A stretch of DNA of 64,000 nt from Flavobacterium aquidurense (GTDB taxonomy: Bacteria > Bacteroidota > Bacteroidia > Flavobacteriales > Flavobacteriaceae). The notes under the pieces were generated by a model, which ran no database searches, had not been told where the DNA came from, and worked only from the letters and a program-made list of their open reading frames with translations. Location: the NCBI GenBank assembly GCA_900107365.1, contig FNPS01000009.1, forward strand, positions 62,001-126,000. The letters run 5' to 3'. Each line of letters begins with the position of its first letter. Positions within the stretch are counted from its first letter, which is position 1. Made by a program: the position numbers and the translations under genes. This document shows, in pieces, positions 44,257-52,652 of this stretch.

Positions 44257-44787
44257 ATGGAAAAGAAAAAACCAAAAGGCGCTAGTGCCTTCGAAAAATT
44301 CGCAACCAATGTTTCAAAAGCTGCAGGAAGCACACCAGCTTTTATTGGTGCTTTTTTACTTGTTGTGATTTGGGCAGCTTCAGGGCCAATTTTTAATTAT
44401 TCTGAGACCTGGCAATTGGTAATTAATACCGGAACGACAATTATCACTTTCCTTATGGTTTTTTTAATTCAGAAAGCGCAAAATAAAGATTCGCTTGCTA
44501 TTCAATTAAAACTAAATGAACTAGTGGCTTCAAATGAATATTCAAGCAACAGCTTGGTAGACATTGAAAGTATGACCGAAGAAGAAATGATTATTGTTCA
44601 AAAATATTACCACAGACTTAGTGACCTGGCCAAAAAAGATGAAAGTATAAGAACTTCACATTCAATCGCTGAAGCACAGGATCAGCACGAAAGAAAAGAC
44701 AAAAACAGAAGCCAGCTAAAATCTGCTAAAAGAACTACTGAACCTGCAAAACCTGTCAAAGCTGCAAAAAAGCCAACTAAGAAATGA
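44257..44787 (+). CDS. Low-affinity iron permease family-like small membrane protein
   Basis: 176 aa. Residues about 10-20 (FEKFATNVSKAAGSTPAFIG) and two TM helices (FIGAFLLVVIWAASGPIF and QLVINTGTTIITFLMVFLIQ), followed by KAQNKDSLAIQLKLNELVAS, match the bacterial low-affinity iron permease family pattern. The Lys-rich C-terminal tail (about 125-176) is cytoplasmic and probably disordered. It starts one base after the AsmA-like gene and overlaps the next gene by 4 bp, so all three share a transcript. Actual iron transport is doubtful for such short proteins. Confidence 0.85.
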   Translation: MEKKKPKGASAFEKFATNVSKAAGSTPAFIGAFLLVVIWAASGPIFNYSETWQLVINTGTTIITFLMVFLIQKAQNKDSLAIQLKLNELVASNEYSSNSLVDIESMTEEEMIIVQKYYHRLSDLAKKDESIRTSHSIAEAQDQHERKDKNRSQLKSAKRTTEPAKPVKAAKKPTKK

Positions 44788-45983
44788 AACTTCGTTCAAC
44801 AGAAACCTTCTGGCCTTTAAAAAGCGCCATGAAATACAGTTATCCGTCTATTGATCAGGATTTAAATACCGAAATTTTAATTATTGGCGGCGGAATAACA
44901 GGTGCTCTTATTGCTTATAAATTAATCAACGAAGGAAAAAAAGTTGTCCTTGTAGATCGTCGTGACATTTGCAACGGAAGCACCGCTGCAAGCACTGCGC
45001 TTCTACAATATGAAATTGATGTGCCTTTGCACGAACTTATAAAATTAAGAGGAGAAGAATGTGCTGTTGAAAGTTATAAAAATGGAAAACAAGCTATTTT
45101 TGATTTGCGAACGATAGTCGAAACCATTAAAAGCGACTGCCAGTTTGAGTTTAAAAAAAGCATTTATTATTGTTCTTATAAAAAGGATATACCTTATTTA
45201 AAACACGAATTCAAAACCCGAAAACAATATGGTTTTAATGTCAGCTGGCTTGAGAAATCTGATTTAAAAAAAATGGGATTAAATGCCATGGCAGCGATCG
45301 AATCGCAAACTGCCGCCGTTATGGATCCCTATCGCCTGGCGAATGATTTGCTACATTATTGTCAACAAAAAGGAATGCTAATTTTTGACCGCACCAATAT
45401 TACCTCCATCCAAAATCAAACGAAAAAACTAATAGCGCATACTGAAAACAGGCATCTTATCTCTGCAAATCACATTATACATTGCAGCGGTTATGAAAGC
45501 ACGGAAACACTAGCCGAAAAAGTAGTAGATCTTAAAAGTACGTATGTAATTGCTTCCGAAGCTTTGCCAGAAGTACCCAATTCCTTTAAAAATGCTATTT
45601 TCTGGGATACATCTGAGCCGTATTTTTACTTTCGCATCACAGCAGATAACCGCATTATTATGGGAGGTGGCGATGAAGAGTTTAAAGATCCTGTCAGGCG
45701 AGACAAATTACTACCTAAAAAAGAACAGTTTTTATTAAAACAATTTCAGAAAAAATTCCCTGATATTAATTTCAAAATCGATTATTCCTGGGCAGGAACT
45801 TTTGGAGAAACCCAGGACGGACTTCCGTATTTCGGAAAACCAAATCCGGATAAAAACGAACATTACGTTTTAGGTTTTGGCGGCAACGGAATAACCTTTA
45901 GCGTTTTAGGAATGAACTCTATATTGGATTCGCTTAATAATAAGAAGAATAAGGATTTGGAGTACTATAGGTTTGGAAGGTGA
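44784..45983 (+). CDS. FAD-dependent oxidoreductase (DAO family)
   Basis: 399 aa. The FAD dinucleotide motif EILIIGGGITGALIAYKLIN is at about residues 31-50. GSTAASTALLQYEIDVPLHE follows and is typical of DAO/glycerol-3-phosphate-dehydrogenase-like enzymes. The C-terminal YSWAGTFGETQDGLPYFGKP and VLGFGGNGITFSVLGM complete the FAD site. It oxidises an amino acid or similar amine (substrate unknown) in the cytosol. Its start overlaps the previous gene (ATGA). Confidence 0.92.
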   Translation: MKLRSTETFWPLKSAMKYSYPSIDQDLNTEILIIGGGITGALIAYKLINEGKKVVLVDRRDICNGSTAASTALLQYEIDVPLHELIKLRGEECAVESYKNGKQAIFDLRTIVETIKSDCQFEFKKSIYYCSYKKDIPYLKHEFKTRKQYGFNVSWLEKSDLKKMGLNAMAAIESQTAAVMDPYRLANDLLHYCQQKGMLIFDRTNITSIQNQTKKLIAHTENRHLISANHIIHCSGYESTETLAEKVVDLKSTYVIASEALPEVPNSFKNAIFWDTSEPYFYFRITADNRIIMGGGDEEFKDPVRRDKLLPKKEQFLLKQFQKKFPDINFKIDYSWAGTFGETQDGLPYFGKPNPDKNEHYVLGFGGNGITFSVLGMNSILDSLNNKKNKDLEYYRFGR

Positions 45984-46086
45984 TTAAAGGTTCTGAGGTA
46001 CTAAGGTACTAAGATACTAAGATACTAAGATACTAAGGAGCTAAGAAAAAACCTTAGAATCTTAGTACCTCAGAATCTTAGCAACT
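45984..46086. repeat. Family F CTTAG repeat hairpin between convergent genes
   Basis: Left arm: GGTACTAAGGTACTAAG and further AGATACTA units. Right arm: CTTAGAATCTTAGTACC. The two halves are complementary, so RNA from either side forms a long AU-rich stem that may work as a bidirectional terminator. Related to the block at 49064-49330. Confidence 0.7.
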
Positions 46087-46089
46087 TTT

Positions 46090-47124
46090 CTAAGCAGTAA
46101 TAGCAAGCGGATTCAAATTAAATTTATACTCCTTAGGACTACAATTGAATTTTTGTTTGAAGATTTTTGAGAAGTAACTTCTGCTGGTAAAACCAATGCA
46201 GTATACTATTTCGGAGATATTTAAGTCAGAAGTTCTAATTAAAAGTTCTGCTTTTAAAACTCTCATATGGGTGATATAATCGTTTACCGTGCGGTTGTGA
46301 ATCATTTTGAAACCTTCCTGTAATTTATTTGGAGAAAGACCAGATTTTTTACTCAATGATTTAATAGTAAAAGGCTCTTCCGGAGAGTTTTTTATAAATT
46401 CTGAAAGCTCTTTTATTTCTTCCATTTCTCTTAAAGTCAAACAATTTGCATCTTTTGAGAAAGCATTCAAATCGTCTGTATGTTGCTGAATTTCCATTGC
46501 TAAAATAATTCTCAGAATACCTTCTTTCAGTAATTTTCTAACAATTCCGGTTTGAGTTACAGCATTTAGTTGTTCTATTTTTTCAGCAATTTGAAGATTG
46601 TAAGAACCCAGATAAAAGAAATCCTCTGCATTATTATTTTCAAAAAAAGTTTCTTTCACCTTATCCCTCAATGAATTATCAAGAGCATAGAGTTGGTGGT
46701 CAGTAGCCTGAGTGCCAACAATAATCAAAGTGAATTTTGTATTCTTTTCTTTTTCAAAAAACAAAACATTATCCTGGTTTACTTTTGAGGTAGTAATAGC
46801 CGTTTGAAAAGTTTTAAACCTTCTCTCCTCTCCAGAAACTCCAAAACTATGTGACAAGCTTCCTTGTGAACAATAAGCAAAATAAATTGGTGATGACGCT
46901 ACATTTGTAATATCAATTCGAACATCAACAGCAAAATTCATATCGAACTGTACATACGAAATATTATCATTGAAAGAAGCACCAATAATAGATCCTCTGG
47001 CAGTACTATTATTAATTTCTAAAGTAAATTCATCTAAATCAGAAGTTACCTTTCCTCCAAAATTAGAGTGTAACTGTTCAAAAATAGCGTCAATTTTTTC
47101 TGTATTAATAATAACTGTTTTCAT
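46090..47124 (-). CDS. AraC-family transcriptional regulator
   Basis: 344 aa from the ATG at 47122-47124. The longer reading to 47151 adds nine unlikely residues. The large N-terminal domain (about 1-230) is of unknown sensor type, with no clear cupin. The C-terminal AraC HTH pair (about 250-340) is strong: FTIKSLSKKSGLSPNKLQEG and ISEIVYCIGFTSRSYFSKIF with KQKFNCSPKEYK. It is similar in design to PchR-like regulators. It is divergent from the DNA glycosylase gene, 205 bp apart, with no operator recognised. Confidence 0.9.
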   Translation of the reverse strand: MKTVIINTEKIDAIFEQLHSNFGGKVTSDLDEFTLEINNSTARGSIIGASFNDNISYVQFDMNFAVDVRIDITNVASSPIYFAYCSQGSLSHSFGVSGEERRFKTFQTAITTSKVNQDNVLFFEKEKNTKFTLIIVGTQATDHQLYALDNSLRDKVKETFFENNNAEDFFYLGSYNLQIAEKIEQLNAVTQTGIVRKLLKEGILRIILAMEIQQHTDDLNAFSKDANCLTLREMEEIKELSEFIKNSPEEPFTIKSLSKKSGLSPNKLQEGFKMIHNRTVNDYITHMRVLKAELLIRTSDLNISEIVYCIGFTSRSYFSKIFKQKFNCSPKEYKFNLNPLAITA

Positions 47125-47329
47125 GTTGCGTGTAATTAAATTGAGATTCAACGTTTTTAGATTTCAGTAAAAAAGAATTCAAAAAGTGATAGAATACCAG
47201 GAAATCCAGAACTTCAAAGTTCGTTTAGCAAGCCGCAAAAAATGTTATATAATTTTTCTAATTTGTTTTATAATTACTTATAAATGATTATTTTAACAGT
47301 TATTAATTTCGAGAACATCTAAACAAAAC

Positions 47330-47818
47330 ATGAAAAGCTTTTCATTCGCCCCAATCACTTCTCAAGACGCTAACATTTTGATTTTAGGCACAATGCCCGG
47401 AACAAAATCGTTAGAATTAAATCAGTATTACGGACACAATCAGAATAATTTCTGGAAGTTTATGTTTCCTATTCTAAAAGAAGATTTCTCAAATGACTAT
47501 CAAACCAGAAAAGCCCTTTTACAAAAAAACAATATTGCATTATGGGACGTGCTCCAATTCTGCGACCGCGTAGGAAGTCTCGACAGCGCCATAAAAAACG
47601 AAATTGCCAATGATTTCGAAACCTTCCTTGCAGAACATCCAAACATCAAAACCATACTTTTCAATGGTCAAAAAGCGGCAGCTTTCTTCAAAAAATACGT
47701 GCACCTAAAAAAAGAGTATAATCTCATCACATTACCGTCAACCAGCCCCGCCAACGCAGGAAAATCTTTCCAGTCAAAACTAAAAGAATGGCAAGCAGCA
47801 ATGAGCTTTAGGCTGTAA
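47330..47818 (+). CDS. DNA-deoxyinosine/uracil glycosylase family protein
   Basis: 162 aa, cytosolic base-excision repair enzyme of the UDG superfamily. LILGTMPGTKSLELNQYYGH then NQNNFWKFMF (about residues 18-46) is the active-site segment, and the leucine-loop equivalent is LPSTSPANAG at about 143-152. This layout fits the hypoxanthine/deoxyinosine glycosylase group (UDG family 6) better than classical Ung. Single gene, start at 47330 with an A-rich leader. Confidence 0.9.
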   Translation: MKSFSFAPITSQDANILILGTMPGTKSLELNQYYGHNQNNFWKFMFPILKEDFSNDYQTRKALLQKNNIALWDVLQFCDRVGSLDSAIKNEIANDFETFLAEHPNIKTILFNGQKAAAFFKKYVHLKKEYNLITLPSTSPANAGKSFQSKLKEWQAAMSFRL

Positions 47819-47821
47819 GCC

Positions 47822-47902
47822 TTCCTCTTGCATCTTGTCTCTTGTATCTAAAGTCTATTTTCTATTCTCTATTCTCTATTCTCTACTCTCTATTCTCTCA
47901 AA
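47822..47902. repeat. Pyrimidine tract
   Basis: CTTGCATCTTGTCTCTTG, then repeated TCTATTCTCTAT units. Same type as 32144-32220 and 50832-50902. The remaining gap to 48111 is AT-rich without a gene. Confidence 0.7.
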
Positions 47903-48110
47903 AAAAATATTGAAATCATATAACATAATCAAATTAAAATATAACAAAAAACATCTCCTTTAGATCTAATTTTACTTAAATGAAATAAAGCCATTAAAAC
48001 TGATTTACATGCAATTACGGCTTTTTGAAAAATACAGATAACATTAAGAAACCCAAAGGCAAAACTTTCGGGTTTATATATAAGAAACATTGGTTATGTT
48101 AGTTTATTTT

Positions 48111-48151
48111 GAAAAAAAAGCTATTCTATTCATAGGGTAGCTTTTCTTTTT
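48111..48151 (+). terminator. Hairpin with T-run before the DUF6526 gene
   Basis: AAAAGCTA pairs with TAGCTTTT, with an inner CTAT/ATAG pairing, followed by C and eight T. It probably ends transcription from the left. Confidence 0.65.
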
Positions 48152-48180
48152 TTTAACTTTAAATCTAAATCCAAAAAACT

Positions 48181-48615
48181 ATGAAAATTCAAACTTATTA
48201 CAACCACATACGTTTTTACACTCCCCATCATTTTGTTTATTATCCCATTTTAACGATCTTTCTCATTGCCAGTATTTACCTGGCATTCACGACAGATCAA
48301 CCGTTAATTTGGGCTTTTATAAGTGTCGCTTTTATATTTCTGTTTTGTCTTGCCTTTATGTTGCGCCAGCATTACGCTTTAATTTTGCAAAACCGAATCG
48401 TTCGCTTAGAACTTCGTTATCGTTATTTCACCCTAACCGGAAAAAGATTCGAAGAATTTGAATACAAATTGACCGACGATCAAATATTCGCCCTAAGATT
48501 CGCACCCGATAACGAATTAATTCCACTAATCGAAGATACCATAAAAAACAGCCTTCCCGGAGACTCCATAAAAAAAGCCATCGTCCACTGGAAAGCCGAT
48601 TATAATAGAGTGTAA
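48181..48615 (+). CDS. DUF6526 family membrane protein
   Basis: 144 aa. IQTYYNHIRFYTPHHFVYYP opens the protein. Two TM helices follow (ILTIFLIASIYLAFTT and PLIWAFISVAFIFLFCLAFM), then a cytosolic domain (LQNRIVRLELRYRYFTLTGK, QIFALRFAPDNELIPLIEDT). This pattern is the DUF6526 family of Bacteroidota, with no known function. Single gene. Confidence 0.85.
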   Translation: MKIQTYYNHIRFYTPHHFVYYPILTIFLIASIYLAFTTDQPLIWAFISVAFIFLFCLAFMLRQHYALILQNRIVRLELRYRYFTLTGKRFEEFEYKLTDDQIFALRFAPDNELIPLIEDTIKNSLPGDSIKKAIVHWKADYNRV

Positions 48616-48702
48616 ACAATTGCAAAAATCAATTTCAATAAAAAGTAACTCAGGAGTAATTTGATTATTAGCTATTGTCATTATTAATTTTCCTAATTGA
48701 AA

Positions 48703-48800
48703 TTTGATATTGACATTGATATTGACATTGATATTGACATTGATATTGACATTGACATTGACATTGATATTGACATTGATATTGATATTGACATTGATAT
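48703..48800. repeat. Hexanucleotide tandem repeat (TTGAYA)n
   Basis: About 16 units of TTGATA or TTGACA, mostly alternating. The pattern breaks once to three consecutive TTGACA and once to two TTGATA. No CRISPR-like spacers. Confidence 0.9.
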
Positions 48801-48822
48801 TTTTGACGTGCCACCTTTTAAA

Positions 48823-48859
48823 AAAAGGCCCAATCAACTTTGCGTTCATTGGGCCTTTT
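48823..48859. terminator. Bidirectional-type terminator
   Basis: AAAAGGCCCAAT pairs with ATTGGGCCTTTT across a 13-nt loop, with A- and T-runs outside. Ends the DUF6526 transcript. Confidence 0.85.
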
Positions 48860-48865
48860 CTTAAA

Positions 48866-49005
48866 AGCTGTCGGGCTATCCATGCTACTTCGGTAGCTTA
48901 TTCCTATCCCTCACGCAGTCCGGCTTTCATAAGACAATTATTGTTTTAAAATTTCAAAACATTTTTAAATAACAAAAAAGAGACGCACTGCTGTGCGCCT
49001 CTACG
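48866..49005. repeat. Repeat remnants: family C-like segment and GCAC/GTGC hairpin
   Basis: GTCGGGCTATCCATGC with the hairpin GCTAC-TTCG-GTAGC (48884-48897), then TATCCCTCACGCAG, looks like a degenerate family C end. At 48977-49003, GACGCAC-TGCT-GTGCGCC forms another small hairpin. Confidence 0.5.
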
Positions 49006-49036
49006 TTAATATCTTATAATTAATTTGGCTACAAAC

Positions 49037-49330
49037 TCCAGCTAAAGCTGGAGCCTATTCAAAAACTGAGAACTTCAGCAGCTCAGAACCTTAGAACCTT
49101 CACAGAAAAAACCTCTGAGCCTTTGCCCCTCTGCTCCTTTGCACCTCCAGAAAAAACCTCAGAACCTTAGCACCTCAGAACCTTAGAACCTTCAAAGAAA
49201 AAACCTCAGAACCTTAGCATCTTAGTACCTTAGAACCTTCACAGAAAAAACCTCTGAGCCTTTGCCCCTCTGCTCCTTTGAACCTCCAGAAAAAACCTCA
49301 GAACCTTAGCATCTTAGTACCTTAGAACCT
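49037..49330. repeat. Family F repeat block with a 139-bp period
   Basis: It opens with the palindrome CCAGCTAAAGCTGG. Units CAGAACCTTAGNACCT and CTTAGTACCTTAGAACCTT then alternate with CCTCTGAGCCTTTGCCCCTC. A segment starting at 49101 repeats at 49240 for about 80 bp with few changes. Reaches the stop codon of the MATE gene. Confidence 0.8.
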
Positions 49331-50752
49331 TTACTTAACACTCTCAAATCCTTCCTTCACAATCTCCTTCTCCACCTTATCAATCAATTTATTTGTTTTT
49401 CCGGTTAAGCGTTCTTTTTTCCAGTCACCTTTAGCATAAAAAAGTAACGTAATTAATCCCGTTAATACAGATGAGATAGGAAAAGCCCACCATATTCCGA
49501 CTTTACCAAGTGACGTATTATGCGATAAAATATACGCTAGCGGAAACTGAATCACCCATTGCGAAACCAAAGTCAAAATCATTGGAAGCGTTGTATTTCC
49601 CACGGCTCTGAAAACTCCGGTTAAACAAAGTTGTAAACCAAGAAATCCCCAGGAAAGACAAGTAATTCTCAATAACTGAGTTCCACCTTCGATTACAGCG
49701 GGATCATTCGGAACAAAAAAGGCAATTAAATAAGGAGCAAAAGCGTAGGCAATAATCCCAAGTCCGCTAAGCAAACCAAAACCTAAATACCCCCCTAATT
49801 TTCCAATTTGAGCGGCGCGCGCAATATTTCCCGCACCAATATTTTGACCCACTAAAGTAGCGATAGCCATAGAAAGCCCTAAGGCCGGAATTAAAATCAG
49901 CTGAATTAAATTAGAACCCGCTCCGTAAGAAGCAACCGTTGTTGTACCAAAATGCACAATCAAAAAAGTAATCGCCATCATACCAATCGCACGCATAGAT
50001 TGCTCAATAGACGATGGAAAACCAATTTTAAACGCTTTTTTAATGTGTTTATAATCCGGTTTAAAATCTTTTAGCTGCAAATGAATGCCATGTTTTCCTC
50101 TGAACAAAATAAAGAAACCAATAACGATCGCCAGACTTTGAGTCGACAAGGTTGCCAAAGCAGCACCTTTTACACCCATTGCCGGAATAAAATTCCATCC
50201 AAAAATAAACAAGGGATCAAGCGCAAAATTCAGAATTACAGTTCCCAAAACAATGTAAACCGGTAAAGTCACACGACCCACACCACGCATAACCGATTGG
50301 AAAATCATAAAACTGAAACTGAAAACCAATCCGATAAAAGCGACACGCATAAAACCTAATGCATCATTATAAACCTCTGGTGTAACATTAAGCAACTTCA
50401 GAAAATACGGACTCAGCCAGTACCCGATAATCGATAACACAACTGAGACAGAAATCACCATCAGCAACGTTTGTGCTGCCACATGATTGACCATTTCCTG
50501 TTGTCCGGCACCAAAATATTGTGCAATTAAAATAGATCCTGCAATGGCAAGACCCGTTCCTAAAGCGATCGTTAAAAATATAACCGGAGTACTAACAGAT
50601 ACAGCCGCAACAGCATCTCCACCCAAACGGCCTACCCAAAAAGCATCAACCAATTGATACGCAGCCTGCAAAAGATTGGCAATCATAATAGGCACAGCTA
50701 ATTTTAATAATGAAGACAATATCGGTCCTTCTAATAATTCTTTTTTATTCAT
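49331..50752 (-). CDS. MATE-family multidrug/sodium antiporter
   Basis: 473 aa with 12 TM helices in two MatE halves. The N-terminus LEGPILSSLLKLAVPIMIAN LL and QLVDAFWVGRLGGDAVAAVS are typical, as is the second-half ALGLSMAIATLVGQNIGAGN. Inner-membrane efflux of cationic drugs. It lies 139 bp downstream of a marR gene on the same strand; the gap is a pyrimidine repeat, so co-transcription is likely but not certain. Confidence 0.95.
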   Translation of the reverse strand: MNKKELLEGPILSSLLKLAVPIMIANLLQAAYQLVDAFWVGRLGGDAVAAVSVSTPVIFLTIALGTGLAIAGSILIAQYFGAGQQEMVNHVAAQTLLMVISVSVVLSIIGYWLSPYFLKLLNVTPEVYNDALGFMRVAFIGLVFSFSFMIFQSVMRGVGRVTLPVYIVLGTVILNFALDPLFIFGWNFIPAMGVKGAALATLSTQSLAIVIGFFILFRGKHGIHLQLKDFKPDYKHIKKAFKIGFPSSIEQSMRAIGMMAITFLIVHFGTTTVASYGAGSNLIQLILIPALGLSMAIATLVGQNIGAGNIARAAQIGKLGGYLGFGLLSGLGIIAYAFAPYLIAFFVPNDPAVIEGGTQLLRITCLSWGFLGLQLCLTGVFRAVGNTTLPMILTLVSQWVIQFPLAYILSHNTSLGKVGIWWAFPISSVLTGLITLLFYAKGDWKKERLTGKTNKLIDKVEKEIVKEGFESVK

Positions 50753-50831
50753 TTTTTTATTTTATAATTTTTTGCCACAGATTAAAATGATTTTAGTCTT
50801 AAAATCTACTAGTCAACGGCATAAGTTTCTT

Positions 50832-50902
50832 TCTTCTTTCTTCTTTCTTCTTTCTTCTTTCTTCTATATTCTATATTCTATTCTCTATACTCTATATTCT
50901 CT
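50832..50902. repeat. Pyrimidine tract
   Basis: Five TTTCTTC units, then TATATTCTATATTCTATTCT. Overlaps the first bases inside the stop-side of the marR gene. Confidence 0.7.
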
Positions 50903-51368
50903 CCAATCTATCAGCATAATTTTTAATGGTTTGCAAGGCCTCAATTCTTTCTTTTGCTGTAAAAACAGAAAGCACCTCATCTTCTGATTTTTTCATTAAC
51001 AAACGAATATTTTTAGCCAAAACAATTCCTTCTTCCGTAAGGCTTACCACATTTTTTCGTTTGTCAGTTTTATCTTTTCTGACAATAAGCAAACTCTTTT
51101 TTTCTAAGGCGTTAATGCTTCTTAATATCGAAGATTTGTCACGCATAGTCTTATCAGAAAGTTCTCTTTGAGACAATTCTTTATGTTGCAAAATCATGAT
51201 TAGCGGCAATTGTTCTAATTGCAAAGTAATTCCGGCTTCACTCATTAAAGCATTCGTACGACGAAAAAGTGCTTTTTTAATTCGGTGAATCTGAAATAAA
51301 AAACTGTCTGCTATTTCAGCACTAAAAGCTTTACCAAAAGGTTCTGAATTTGTATTTGTGTCTGTCAT
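50892..51368 (-). CDS. MarR-family transcriptional regulator
   Basis: 158 aa. Winged helix at about 45-115: LEQLPLIMILQHKELSQREL, SDKTMRDKSSILRSINALEK and the wing RKDKTDKRKNVVSLTEEG. It probably represses itself and the MATE pump downstream. The last few codons (LERI) are encoded inside a pyrimidine repeat tract, so the C-terminus may have been altered by repeat growth. The promoter and palindrome lie at 51373-51401. Confidence 0.92.
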   Translation of the reverse strand: MTDTNTNSEPFGKAFSAEIADSFLFQIHRIKKALFRRTNALMSEAGITLQLEQLPLIMILQHKELSQRELSDKTMRDKSSILRSINALEKKSLLIVRKDKTDKRKNVVSLTEEGIVLAKNIRLLMKKSEDEVLSVFTAKERIEALQTIKNYADRLERI

Positions 51369-51372
51369 AATG

Positions 51373-51401
51373 CAAAATTACAAAAAAGAGTGACATGTCA
51401 A
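51373..51401 (-). promoter_or_regulatory. marR promoter with palindromic operator
   Basis: Minus strand: TTG (51401-51399), 18-nt spacer, TAATTTTG (51380-51373), just before the ATG at 51368. TGACATGTCA (51391-51400) is a perfect 10-bp palindrome next to the -33 element. Confidence 0.6.
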
Positions 51402-51539
51402 CTAATTTTAACAAAAACATATACTCAACTGATAACCAGAAGAATTATCAATAATAAAACGAATAAAAAAAGAAATGAATGATTTTTTTTGTTAACTTTA
51501 ATTGTTAAAATTATCCACCAAAATTTAAAAATAAATCTC

Positions 51540-52454
51540 ATGAAAAAATTATTTTCTTTTTTGATTATTTCCCTTTTTTGGTTTTCGGCTAACGCTCAGA
51601 ATACTGCTGAAATCGCTACCGAGAATACTTTACCTGCCGTACAAAATGAGTCTGATACACCTCAGAATTATGATCCTGAAGACCTGCCCTGGCATAACAG
51701 ACGCTTTAAATTTACTGCCGGAGTATTTTTTCCTACGAACAATACACAGGTAGAAGTTGGAAGTAATAACGGGGAATTTGGAAACATGATTGATTTCGAG
51801 AAAGATTTGGGATTTAATAAAAATTCTACCTCATTTGATGGTTCTTTTGAATGGAGAATCTCCAAAAGATCAAGAGTTGGTTCTGAATTTTTCTATCTAA
51901 AAAGAACCTCAACCAAGACATTACAACGTGATATTGAATTTGGCGACCATACTTACCCATTAAACGCAAAGGTTTCAGCCTTTATGGACAATCAAATTGT
52001 TCGTGTTTATTACAGTTATGCCATTATTGCAAAACCAAAATATGAAATAGGAGCACTTATTGGTGCGCACGTTTTATTGGGCGATATTGGATTACGATTT
52101 GATGGAGAAACAGCACAAGCAGAATACCACGATACTTTTGACTTTACAGCGCCTTTGCCTGATATTGGAATTTGGGGTGAATTTGTATTAGGCGAAAAAT
52201 TTGGTCTTTATGCCAATGCAAATTATTTTTCTTTAAAAGTTAACGACGTTGACGGAAGAATCTGGAGTTATAACCTCTCACTTTTATACAATGTCTACAA
52301 AAATTTCAGTTTAACAGCTGGTTATACAGGTTTAAACATAAGAGTTGACGTTGAAAAAGAAAAACTTAACGGTTATTTAAAATGGGGATATAATGGCCCC
52401 ACATTAACGGCCGCCTACACTTTTGGAAAACACGTTTCGGTTACTAAAAAGTAA
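51540..52454 (+). CDS. Outer-membrane beta-barrel protein
   Basis: 304 aa from the ATG at 51540, where the signal peptide starts (MKKLFSFLIISLFWFSANAQ). After a linker rich in Thr/Glu/Asn, alternating strands fill residues about 55-300: RFKFTAGVFFPTNNTQVEV, SFEWRISKRSRVGSEFFYLK, FVLGEKFGLYANANYFSLKV, FSLTAGYTGLNIRVDVEKE. No known specific family. It diverges from marR with 171 bp between. Function unknown. Confidence 0.82.
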   Translation: MKKLFSFLIISLFWFSANAQNTAEIATENTLPAVQNESDTPQNYDPEDLPWHNRRFKFTAGVFFPTNNTQVEVGSNNGEFGNMIDFEKDLGFNKNSTSFDGSFEWRISKRSRVGSEFFYLKRTSTKTLQRDIEFGDHTYPLNAKVSAFMDNQIVRVYYSYAIIAKPKYEIGALIGAHVLLGDIGLRFDGETAQAEYHDTFDFTAPLPDIGIWGEFVLGEKFGLYANANYFSLKVNDVDGRIWSYNLSLLYNVYKNFSLTAGYTGLNIRVDVEKEKLNGYLKWGYNGPTLTAAYTFGKHVSVTKK

Positions 52455-52584
52455 AAAAATAAATTCCAATTTTCAGAAAATTCCAAATTCCAATTATCCA
52501 TAATATTGTCATTTCGATGAAGGAGAAATGACATAAAATGCTTCAATCTACTATTCATATAACTGTAATACTGAAAAAATAACA

Positions 52585-52615
52585 AACCCGACATCTTCTA
52601 AAAAGATATCGGGTT
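52585..52615. terminator. Hairpin between convergent genes
   Basis: AACCCGACATCTT pairs with AAGATATCGGGTT (one mismatch). The upstream 52506-52536 holds a degenerate family A fragment (TGTCATTTCG / AATGACA). Confidence 0.7.
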
Positions 52616-52652
52616 CATCGCTCAAACTCAAACTTAACTTAAACTAACTCAA

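Noticed and set aside
48703..48800. Possible CRISPR array or tandem -35 boxes (TTGACA)
   Set aside because: There are no unique spacers, and the repeats are contiguous hexamers. Flavobacterial promoters use TTG/TAnnTTTG, so TTGACA is not a meaningful -35 here.
48526..48849. 107-aa ORF with NVNINV repeats
   Set aside because: It reads through the (TTGAYA)n tract and the antisense of DUF6526, which is a repeat artefact.
49064..49330. Possible CRISPR or coding repeat
   Set aside because: Low-complexity words with no conserved reading frame or spacers.
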